DNA of 5,111 nt, from NCBI GenBank assembly GCA_029571425.1, contig JAKPSR010000165.1, positions 1-5,111 of the forward strand. The letters are read 5' to 3'. Shown here one piece after another: positions 1-5,011 of this stretch (positions within the stretch are counted from its first letter, which is position 1; the number at the start of each line of letters is the position of its first letter). The notes under the pieces were generated by a model. The model saw nothing but the letters and a program-made list of their open reading frames with translations. It was not told the origin of the DNA and did not search any database. A program made the translations under genes and the position numbers. This DNA is from Spirochaetota bacterium. GTDB lineage: Bacteria > Spirochaetota > Spirochaetia > Treponematales > Treponemataceae.

Positions 1-2
1 CC

Positions 3-230
3 ATCCTGCTATCTCCGTTCACGACCGACGCCGCGGGGCTATTAGTCGGCGTAAGCGTGGGCGGCATGGGAACCATCATCGCGTCCCTGGCGAGCGTGAT
101 CAGTTTTAAGTTCTTCGCGCGCGAGTGTCCCGGAGAAACCAGGCGATACCTCGGTATCTTCACGGCGTGGAACCTCGCGTTTCTCGTCGTCCTGTACGCG
201 GTGCATCTCGTCGTCAGGGCTCTGGGGTAG
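3..230 (+). CDS. C-terminal end of a polytopic membrane protein, possibly an ArsB/NhaD/SLC13-like ion transporter (5' end outside window)
   Basis: An open frame runs from the window edge to a TAG stop at 228-230 and gives 75 residues. It holds two hydrophobic segments, about residues 11-38 (rich in Gly, Ala and Ser, with VSVGGMGTIIASLAS in the middle) and about residues 49-73. They are joined by a short polar, positively charged loop (FARECPGETRRY), and the protein ends abruptly after the last helix. The small-residue motif GGxGTxIASLASxISxK followed by a final helix resembles, from memory, the C-terminus of anion or Na+/H+ transporters of the ArsB/NhaD/SLC13 group. This family call is a guess; membrane location is the firm part. 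GC-rich third codon positions match the downstream transporter gene. The gene is probably a separate unit from that transporter, since 165 nt with a hairpin and a promoter lie between them. Confidence 0.6.
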   Translation: MLLSPFTTDAAGLLVGVSVGGMGTIIASLASVISFKFFARECPGETRRYLGIFTAWNLAFLVVLYAVHLVVRALG

Positions 231-289
231 TATCCCCTTGTTTTATTTTACCTCATATAGTACTGCGCATAATGTATGTTCTGTCTACT

Positions 290-308
290 AGAAGACGAGA
301 GTCTTTTT
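290..308 (+). terminator. Weak intrinsic-terminator-like hairpin after the first gene
   Basis: AAGAC (292-296) and GTCTT (301-305) form a stem closed by a GAGA tetraloop (297-300). Wobble and A-T pairs can extend it by two. A T-run (304-308) overlaps the 3' arm. It lies 60 nt past the stop at 230 and upstream of the next promoter, where a terminator would be expected. The stem is short and AT-rich, so termination would be inefficient. Confidence 0.3.
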
Positions 309-328
309 ATAAATTAAGCTACAGGCAC

Positions 329-357
329 TTGCAAACGTTTGCGAGATGGTATATAGC
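329..357 (+). promoter_or_regulatory. Candidate sigma-70-type promoter of the transporter-repressor operon
   Basis: TTGCAA at 329-334 serves as a -35 box and TATAGC at 352-357 as a -10 box, with a 17-nt spacer. TATATA at 350-355 is an alternative -10 with a shorter spacer. Transcription would start near 364, giving a leader of about 30 nt before the ATG at 396. The -35 box overlaps the upstream operator and the start region sits just before the downstream operator, an arrangement typical of repression. The -10 match is imperfect. Confidence 0.4.
331..342. promoter_or_regulatory. Operator O1, LacI/PurR-type palindrome
   Basis: GCAAACGTTTGC is a perfect 12-bp palindrome with the central CpG typical of LacI-family operators. 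It equals the core of the E. coli PurR box (ACGCAAACGTTTNCGT from established knowledge). It overlaps the proposed -35 box, so a bound dimer would block RNA polymerase. An identical copy lies 42 bp downstream, and a LacI-family regulator with a PurR-like recognition helix is encoded two genes in. Confidence 0.85.
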
Positions 358-372
358 TAATACAGCAAGCGC

Positions 373-384
373 GCAAACGTTTGC
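373..384. promoter_or_regulatory. Operator O2, identical palindrome just before the ribosome-binding site
   Basis: This is the same 12-bp palindrome, GCAAACGTTTGC, as at 331-342. The centre-to-centre distance is 42 bp, close to four turns of B-DNA, so both sites face the same side of the helix. It lies between the likely transcription start and the Shine-Dalgarno sequence (386-390), where bound repressor would block initiation or early elongation. Confidence 0.85.
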
Positions 385-385
385 C

Positions 386-390
386 AGGAG
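386..390 (+). promoter_or_regulatory. Ribosome-binding site of the MATE gene
   Basis: AGGAG lies 5 nt before the ATG at 396. It decides the start: an in-frame TTG at 381 lies inside operator O2 and upstream of this site, so it is not credible as the initiation codon. Confidence 0.75.
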
Positions 391-395
391 ATAGT

Positions 396-1760
396 ATGAA
401 GCAAGAAACCATCAATCGTTCCCTCCTCAAAATCGGCCTTCCTATTCTAGCCGGGATGCTGGTCAGCCAGGTGCAGCAGATTACGGACCAAGCCTTCCTT
501 GGCCACGCCTCGAGCGAATACCTCTCGGCCGTCGGCAACGCGGGTTTCACCATCTGGACCACGATCTCCTTTCTATTCGCGCTCGGTACGGGTTCCGCCA
601 TTTTGGTGAGCCAGCGTATCGGCGAAGGCAGGAAAGACAAGGCCGAGGAAATACTCGGCTCGACCTTCGTCTACTCCAGCTTCTTCGCCGTCGGCGTCTT
701 CCTGATCTGGTTCTTCGGTAACCGGGCGATCTTTCGCCTGATGGGCGTCCAGGAGCCGATCCTCTCGCATGCCGCCTTATATACCAAGATCTATACCTTT
801 GGGGTTCTGTTCTCCGGGATCAACTCGGCGGCCCAGGCCGCGTTCAACGGCACCGGGCACACGAGGCCCATGATGATATCCGCCATCTTGCGCGCGGGGA
901 TCAACGTCGTCCTCGACTGGGTGCTGATCTTCGGTAACCTCGGCGCGCCCAAGCTCGGAATCGCAGGCGCAGCGATCGCCACCCTGACCGCCGACGTAAT
1001 CGGTGGCACCTACTATATCTCGGCGGCGTTCTCGAAGAAGCTCCCCGTCAGGCTATCCCTGCGGGCGATCAGGGGCGCGAGCCTAAAGAATTACCTGAGC
1101 GTGATTAAGATCGGCATCCCCGCCGGGCTTGAGGAATTCGGCTGGAACGCCGGGAACATCCTGCTGCTCCGCTTCCTAAACCAGGTAGATCCCCTCGCCG
1201 CGGGCGTCTACACGATCGTGATGTCGATAACCCTCATCCCGGCGCTTTTCTTCATCGCGATGGGAAACGCGGCGATGACCCTCTCGGGCCGGCGGACCGG
1301 CGAAGGCAGGCCTGGGGAGATCAGGGTTACCGGGCGCCGGGCCCTCGTCCTTTGCTGGGCGACCTCCATCGCCTTCCTCGCCCTCTACGTCCTCTTCCCC
1401 TCGTTCTTCGCGGGGCTGTTCACGAAGGATCCCGCCGTCCTCGCGCAAACGGGAGCCATGCTCCTCGTCTGCTCCTTCGCCCTCTTCCCGAAGTCGGCGA
1501 ACATCATCTACGGCGGCGCGATACGGGGGATGGGAGACACGCGATTCATGTTCCTCTCGCAGGTATTCGGCACGGTATTCGTTCTCGTGATGGCGCGACT
1601 TTTCATCTTTAACTTTAAGCTCGCCACATTGGGCCTCTTCATCGCCGTGTTCCTCGACGAGTTCGTCCGCGCGTTCGTTAACGGCTTTTGGTTCCACCGA
1701 AAGATCAATCGCCAGGAGACGGCGGTGCAGGCGGCCTCGGCTGCCCGCGAGGCGGTGTAG
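396..1760 (+). CDS. MATE-family multidrug/metabolite efflux transporter
   Basis: The gene encodes 454 residues, the usual length of a MATE (NorM/DinF-type) cation-coupled exporter with twelve membrane helices in two homologous halves. The first half opens with LLKIGLPILAGMLVSQ and an Asp in helix 1 (D31), followed by GSAILVSQRIGEG (residues 66-78). NGTGHTRPMM (151-160) and DWVLIFG (174-180) are also typical. The second half opens with VIKIGIPAGLEEFGWN (236-251), contains SGRRTGEG (297-304) in the same place as SQRIGEG, and has GGAIRGMGDTRFM (373-385), a MATE hallmark. The last helix contains DEFVRA (421-426), and a short polar tail follows. It acts in the cytoplasmic membrane and exports small, often cationic, compounds driven by H+ or Na+; the substrate cannot be read from sequence. 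It shares an operon with the LacI-family repressor 2 nt downstream and lies behind two matching operators, so its expression is probably induced by a small molecule. Confidence 0.93.
   Translation: MKQETINRSLLKIGLPILAGMLVSQVQQITDQAFLGHASSEYLSAVGNAGFTIWTTISFLFALGTGSAILVSQRIGEGRKDKAEEILGSTFVYSSFFAVGVFLIWFFGNRAIFRLMGVQEPILSHAALYTKIYTFGVLFSGINSAAQAAFNGTGHTRPMMISAILRAGINVVLDWVLIFGNLGAPKLGIAGAAIATLTADVIGGTYYISAAFSKKLPVRLSLRAIRGASLKNYLSVIKIGIPAGLEEFGWNAGNILLLRFLNQVDPLAAGVYTIVMSITLIPALFFIAMGNAAMTLSGRRTGEGRPGEIRVTGRRALVLCWATSIAFLALYVLFPSFFAGLFTKDPAVLAQTGAMLLVCSFALFPKSANIIYGGAIRGMGDTRFMFLSQVFGTVFVLVMARLFIFNFKLATLGLFIAVFLDEFVRAFVNGFWFHRKINRQETAVQAASAAREAV
1749..1752 (+). promoter_or_regulatory. Ribosome-binding site of the LacI-family gene, inside the MATE gene's 3' end
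   Basis: GAGG lies 10 nt before the ATG at 1763, within the last codons of the transporter gene. The stop of one gene and the start of the next are 2 nt apart, so translation is likely coupled. The frame is open further upstream, but the PurR-like N-terminus (MATIKDVA) begins exactly at 1763, which settles the start. Confidence 0.5.
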
Positions 1761-1762
1761 CC

Positions 1763-2824
1763 ATGGCAACCATCAAGGACGTCGCCGCCCGGGCGGGAGT
1801 TTCCTTCACGACGGTCTCGCACGTGATCAACAAAACAAGGCCGGTGGCCGACGAGACGCGCGAGCGCGTCGAGCGGGCGATCGAGGAGCTTGGGTACGCG
1901 CCGAATATGGTGGCCCGCGGGCTCAGGCTCGGCGAGACGAAAACCGTCGGGGTGGTCGGGATATCGAGTTCCGACCTCTACTTCGCCGAGGTCCTTCATG
2001 GAATCCAGGAGCGCGGCTGGGAGGACGGGTTCGGCATCTACATATCGTATTCCGACCTTACCGACGTATGCCCCGTCGACAAAACCATCGTCGACGGGGA
2101 TTTCTTTTGCGTGCGCGAGGTCGAGCGGCTGGGAGACCTCGAGAAGCGGAACATCCAAGGGTTGATCCTTAATTCGGTGCAGCCTGACATCCGCCTTCTC
2201 CAGTCCCTCAAGCGGCTGACGATACCCTGCATCCTGTTCCAGCGGCTCATCAAGGGAGCGGGCTGGGATAACTTCGTGTCAGACGACTACCAGGGCGCCA
2301 CCGCCGCGATGCGCCATCTTATAGACCTTGGCCATCGACGCATCGCCCTTATTGAGGGATACGGCTACGAGTCGCATACCGTCAAGCACCGTAAGCGCGC
2401 GTGGGCAGACGCCCTTCGCTCCGTTGGCGTCGAGCCAGACCAAGGTCTCGTCCGCGACGGCCGATACGACTCATGCGTCGCCTACGCGGAAACGAGAACC
2501 CTTCTCGCCCTCCCCTCCCCGCCCACCGCCATACTCTACTATTCTGACACTATGGCCCTTGCCGGGATCCGCGCCGCAAATGACCTTGGACTTTCCGTAC
2601 CCGATGACCTCTCGATCGTCGGGTACGATAACCTGCACCTCGACGCGATGACCGTACCGCGCCTTACCTCGGTAAGCCAGTCGAGCGCCCAGTTCGGCCG
2701 CGACATGATGGAGCGCCTTGCCGAACGCGTAGCCCAGAGTGATCTCGAGCCAATCGTTAAGGTCTATCCCCAAAGCCTCGTTATTAGGGAATCGACGGGC
2801 GAGGCGCACGATACTAGACGGTAG
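1763..2824 (+). CDS. LacI-family transcriptional repressor with a PurR-like DNA-binding domain
   Basis: The gene encodes 353 residues, normal for LacI/GalR regulators. The helix-turn-helix occupies about residues 3-46 (TIKDVAARAGVS, then the recognition helix FTTVSHVINKTR at 15-26). The hinge helix is NMVARGLRL (48-56), with the minor-groove leucine at position 54 as in PurR. A periplasmic-binding-protein-like ligand domain follows from about residue 60. Its landmarks are YFAEVL (73-78), HLIDLGHRRIALI (185-197), YSDTMALAGIRAA (260-272), IVGYDN (285-290) and PRLTSVSQ (299-306). From memory of E. coli PurR, T192, R196 and D275 correspond to T206, R210 and D289 here, but R190 and W147, which read the purine, correspond to S204 and R161. 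The ligand is therefore probably not hypoxanthine or guanine. A net insertion of about 14 residues (around 97-125, with C103 and C116) is unusual. There is no LacI-type tetramerisation tail, so a dimer is expected. It probably represses its own operon through the two palindromes at 331 and 373. Confidence 0.93.
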   Translation: MATIKDVAARAGVSFTTVSHVINKTRPVADETRERVERAIEELGYAPNMVARGLRLGETKTVGVVGISSSDLYFAEVLHGIQERGWEDGFGIYISYSDLTDVCPVDKTIVDGDFFCVREVERLGDLEKRNIQGLILNSVQPDIRLLQSLKRLTIPCILFQRLIKGAGWDNFVSDDYQGATAAMRHLIDLGHRRIALIEGYGYESHTVKHRKRAWADALRSVGVEPDQGLVRDGRYDSCVAYAETRTLLALPSPPTAILYYSDTMALAGIRAANDLGLSVPDDLSIVGYDNLHLDAMTVPRLTSVSQSSAQFGRDMMERLAERVAQSDLEPIVKVYPQSLVIRESTGEAHDTRR

Positions 2825-2829
2825 CGAGA

Positions 2830-3465
2830 GAAACCACATTAACAACGGTTACGCTAGAGGAAGGCGTCAAAACAATTTCTGCTGCTTATGTCCCTGCCAA
2901 TAAAACAAGCTTTACCTTGCCTTCTACGGTAACAGCAATTGGTGATTCCGCTTTTTATAATTCAAAATTGACGAGTTTATCTATTCCATCTGGCATTACC
3001 AGTCTTGGTATCGGCGCCTTTAGTAATTGTGATTCCCTATCATGCATTACGCTTCCTTCTGGGCTGACAAGTATTGGCAATGGTACTTTTTCTGACTGCA
3101 GATCATTAGCAAGCATCACACTTCCATCAAGCATTACGAGTATCGGTGATTCAGCGTTCTCATATTGCACTAGGCTAAGAAACATTATAATACCGACGAG
3201 CGTTAAGTATATTGGTGATCGAGTTTTTTTTTGGATGGGCTTAACAAGCTTAACAATTCCCGCGAGCGTAGAGTATATAGGGTATGATTTAATAGGAGTA
3301 TCAAATATCACCACAGTTACGTTTGCATCCCCCGGTAATTGGTATCGAACGAGTTCCTCTACCGATGCTTTGCAAAAGCGAAATGGAGAGCTGGTTGATG
3401 TTTCAAACGCGACGACGAATGTCACATACGTTAAAGAATACAAATTCTGGTATCATTTGCCTTAA
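2830..3465 (+). pseudogene. 5'-truncated BspA-like leucine-rich-repeat (LRR_5) surface protein remnant
   Basis: An open frame runs from 2818 to the TAA at 3463-3465. Repeat-like sequence is readable from about 2830, only a few bases after the repressor's stop, yet there is no ATG, GTG or TTG before the TTG at 2917, which is already inside a repeat. No signal peptide is present. The body is LRR_5 (BspA/TpLRR) units such as ITLPSSITSIGDSAFSYC. A non-repeat C-terminal part contains NWYRTSSSTDALQKRNG and ends in a short aromatic tail (FWYHLP). Such proteins are normally long, exported and involved in surface attachment. Here the N-terminus and secretion signal are missing, so it is most likely a gene fragment joined to the operon by recombination. 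Its composition, near 40% G+C, contrasts sharply with the preceding gene. The alternative is a short cytoplasmic protein of 182 residues starting at TTG 2917, which I consider unlikely because no good ribosome-binding site precedes it. Confidence 0.7.
2968..3306 (+). repeat. Tandem LRR_5 coding repeat, 69-bp period decaying to 66 bp
   Basis: Five consecutive units begin at 2968, 3037, 3106, 3175 and 3241, each with Leu as first residue. The first three are exactly 69 bp (23 residues) with the pattern LxSIxLPSxITSIGxxAFSxC. The last two are 66 bp (22 residues). A partial unit (TLPSTVTAIGDSAFYNSK) precedes 2968. The DNA copies have diverged, so this is an old protein repeat and not a recent duplication. 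Confidence 0.8.
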
Positions 3466-3476
3466 CAGAATATGTT

Positions 3477-3513
3477 AAAACCGCCAGGCGAAGAGTATCT
3501 GTCTGGCGGTTTT
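3477..3513. terminator. Strong bidirectional intrinsic terminator between convergent genes
   Basis: AAAACCGCCAG (3477-3487) and CTGGCGGTTTT (3503-3513) form a perfect 11-bp stem with a 15-nt loop. Read on plus, the GC-rich stem ends in TTTT; read on minus it also ends in TTTT, because the left arm begins with AAAA. It lies 12 nt past the LRR stop and 36 nt past the minus-strand lipoprotein stop, so it can end both transcripts. No terminator is visible between the repressor and the LRR fragment, so the transporter operon probably reads through to here. Confidence 0.85.
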
Positions 3514-3548
3514 CAGTTCGATATGTAACGCGGAGCCTTTGCACTACA

Positions 3549-4207
3549 TCAGTCCCCGAATTCAACTCCTGTCGGCTCCACTACCGTAAACCGTACCGAT
3601 ACCGGCGTATCGGGAAAATTCTCGCCAGGCATCACGTTAGTAGTCACTCCTAGACGACCTCCTGAAAGCGCTCGCCCGTCCTCTTCCCCGCCGCTATCCG
3701 AGAACTGATGTATCTCCGTACCGTTCGCGCTCACCGTGTAGTTGGCGACACCGTCATACGCGATCTCTATCCGATTCGTCGTCCCATATCCCTATGAAGC
3801 GCCGTGGCCGTCTTCCAGTGTGGCGTAAGTTTCGCGTATTCCTGACCGCCCAACACTTTTGCCAAATAGTAATTTCCAAAGGCGTCGATCTTAAACACCC
3901 AATAGTTTTGCGCGTCTTCACGCTGAAACGCCAATCCATACCCGCCGTCCCGGTCCCCCGTATACTTTACCATGTCAACGCAATACTCAAATGCTCCGCT
4001 CGGCGCGCCCGTCACCTGGTAGGCGGAGAACGTCGCCCCGTCGGAATCCGCGTACTGGGCGTCGTTGGTACTAAACACATAACTCCCATCTATCTGCCGT
4101 TCATATACAACTGTCTTGATTTCGGCATCACCATCGCCGTCACAACCGCCGCCTGCACAGCCAATAACCGCCAACGCGCCGAAGATAATCGCAATACGTC
4201 TTAGCAT
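3549..4207 (-). pseudogene. Secreted lipoprotein with a lectin-like (LamG/jelly-roll) domain, broken by a one-base frameshift
   Basis: The ATG at 4207 is preceded by GGGAG 8 nt upstream. The N-terminus (MLRRIAIIFGALAVIGC) is a lipoprotein signal peptide with a lipobox VIG-C at residue 17, followed by a Gly/Asp-rich linker (AGGGCDGDGDAE). The mature part has the look of a concanavalin/LamG-type beta-sandwich: a segment ending GGYGLAFQREDAQNYWVFKI, then FGNYYLAKVLGGQEY, then a WKTATALH strand. In this frame the protein stops at 3767 after 146 residues. The missing continuation (GYGTTNRIEIAYDGVANYTV and onward, ending VEPTGVEFGD at 3549) is intact in the neighbouring frame. One extra G in the GGG run (plus-strand CCC 3790-3792) would restore a protein of about 220 residues. 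No classic slippery heptamer is seen, so mutation or sequencing error is likelier than programmed frameshifting. The likely original role was an envelope-anchored protein binding glycan or other ligands; this is inferred from the fold-like pattern only. Confidence 0.75.
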
Positions 4208-4215
4208 TTTTCTAT

Positions 4216-4220
4216 CTCCC
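4216..4220 (-). promoter_or_regulatory. Ribosome-binding site of the lipoprotein gene
   Basis: GGGAG on the minus strand lies 8 nt before the ATG at 4207. It favours that ATG over the in-frame ATG at 4222, which lies upstream of the site, and over still earlier codons that would destroy the signal peptide. Confidence 0.65.
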
Positions 4221-4242
4221 ATTAAAAGTCTGAAATTATTTA

Positions 4243-4272
4243 AGTATATCTTATAGAACTTTTTACTGTCAA
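4243..4272 (-). promoter_or_regulatory. Near-consensus sigma-70-type promoter of the lipoprotein gene
   Basis: On the minus strand a perfect -35 TTGACA (4272-4267) is followed after 18 nt by -10 TATACT (4248-4243), five of six consensus bases. Transcription should start near 4236, giving a leader of about 30 nt containing the GGGAG site. The flanks are strongly AT-rich. The promoter shows that the lipoprotein gene has its own transcription unit. Confidence 0.75.
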
Positions 4273-4278
4273 ATAAAT

Positions 4279-4322
4279 AAAAAGGACGGTTCAACTGTTC
4301 CCGCTTCGATATCGCCTTTTTT
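4279..4322 (-). terminator. Possible weak terminator of the upstream membrane-protein gene
   Basis: AAAAAGGACG (4279-4288) can pair with CGCCTTTTT (4313-4321) in a 9-bp stem with one bulged A and a 24-nt loop. On the minus strand the 3' arm runs into a T-rich tract (CCTTTTTATTTATTTG). It lies 78 nt after the membrane-protein stop and just before the lipoprotein promoter. The loop is large and only four pairs are G-C, so the call is tentative. Confidence 0.3.
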
Positions 4323-4367
4323 GATTGATAAAGATGCATTAAGTCTCGACAAGTTCTGATGTGCGCG

Positions 4368-4398
4368 CCACAATAGGACAAACTATTACCCTATGTGG
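4368..4398 (-). other. Inverted repeat just after the membrane-protein stop codon
   Basis: CCACAATAGG (4368-4377) and CCTATGTGG (4390-4398) form a 9-bp stem with one bulged A and a 12-nt loop. It begins one base past the stop codon. No T-run follows on the minus strand, so it is not a standard intrinsic terminator. It could protect the mRNA 3' end or assist termination. Confidence 0.35.
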
Positions 4399-4399
4399 A

Positions 4400-5005
4400 T
4401 TATTTCTCCTTGTTATTAAATTCTTCCTCATCCTGGTCAATCATGTTGACGACGTCGTACGCCAGCGGAATGTATTTTCTGAGAAATATGTATAAAATCG
4501 ATATGACAAAGGGCGCTTGCATGCTTAAGGAAACAAGTCGCATCCCGTAATAGACGTAATACACCCATGTCCGAACGGCCACCGCGTGACCGTCATCGTT
4601 GATGGCGTACGCGACGCCGTTCCGAAGATAGTATCCCATCGTCGACACGGCGATGGTCATGACTATCCCAATCCCCACAACGATCACGCCGAGGATAAAC
4701 AGCCGTCTTTCGATTTCCTCAATCGCGAGGAGGCGGATTACCCAGAATGCGCCCTTCTTGAGCAAGGGAAACGCGACGTTTTTCAGTATTACGAAGGCGC
4801 CGGGTATGGCAACGAGCCATAACGCTCGAGAAGCGAACGCAAGAGCCCGATGCGCGGAGCGGAGGGCCATGGGTGCGCCCGTACCAGCGGGCGAGGCGAG
4901 ATAGTCAGCAAGACAACGCGCGGCGATGACCGTCAGCGGCAGCGAGAAGACCATCAAGGCGCTGATGAGCAACCAGACTTTCTTCGTCCCGCGCCGCGAG
5001 GTCAC
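4400..5005 (-). CDS. Four-helix integral membrane protein of unknown function
   Basis: The gene encodes 201 residues from a GTG start preceded by GGAG 9 nt upstream. A short basic N-terminus (TSRRGTKK) leads into helix 1 (about 10-29). Helix 2 is at about 58-80 and helix 3 at about 102-126 (RLFILGVIVVGIGIVMTIAV). Helix 4 is at about 156-175 (from MRLVSLSMQAPFVISILYIF), followed by an acidic tail with DQDEEEFNNKEK. The loop between helices 3 and 4 is aromatic-rich (VRTWVYYVYYGMR). By the positive-inside rule both termini are probably cytoplasmic. I do not recognise a family; the size and four-helix layout are shared by several DUF membrane families, such as DUF2975, but no motif supports one. 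It begins 6 nt after the stop of the preceding gene, so the two are almost certainly co-transcribed and probably translationally coupled. Confidence 0.75.
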   Translation of the reverse strand: MTSRRGTKKVWLLISALMVFSLPLTVIAARCLADYLASPAGTGAPMALRSAHRALAFASRALWLVAIPGAFVILKNVAFPLLKKGAFWVIRLLAIEEIERRLFILGVIVVGIGIVMTIAVSTMGYYLRNGVAYAINDDGHAVAVRTWVYYVYYGMRLVSLSMQAPFVISILYIFLRKYIPLAYDVVNMIDQDEEEFNNKEK

Positions 5006-5011
5006 CTTGCC

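Noticed and set aside
381..395. Upstream TTG start for the transporter at 381
   Set aside because: It lies inside operator O2 and upstream of the AGGAG site; the ATG at 396 has proper spacing and a normal MATE N-terminus.
1443..1450. Third operator-like half-site (GCAAACG) inside the transporter gene
   Set aside because: Only one half matches and the other arm is not symmetrical; expected by chance at this length.
1688..1762. N-terminal extension of the repressor from the in-frame ATG at 1688
   Set aside because: It would overlap the transporter's coding end by 73 nt, and the family's N-terminus starts exactly at the ATG at 1763.
1176..1769. Long minus-strand open frame opposite the transporter
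   Set aside because: It is charged, low-complexity Arg/Glu-rich sequence typical of the antisense of a GC-rich membrane-protein gene, with no family resemblance.
2955..3443. Minus-strand open frame opposite the LRR repeats
   Set aside because: It is periodic only because the sense strand is periodic; it has no signal peptide, no recognisable domain and no ribosome site.
3462..3545. Possible integron attC site or gene cassette end after the LRR fragment
   Set aside because: There is an inverted-repeat pair but no convincing GTTRRRY core opposite RYYYAAC, no second cassette and no integrase in the window; a bidirectional terminator explains the main stem better.
3767..3800. Programmed -1 frameshift in the lipoprotein gene
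   Set aside because: No X-XXY-YYZ slippery heptamer and no obvious downstream stimulatory structure; a lost G in a short G run is simpler.
4208..4381. N-terminal extension of the lipoprotein up to 4381
   Set aside because: It would bury the lipoprotein signal peptide and run through the promoter at 4243-4272 and the hairpin at 4279-4322.
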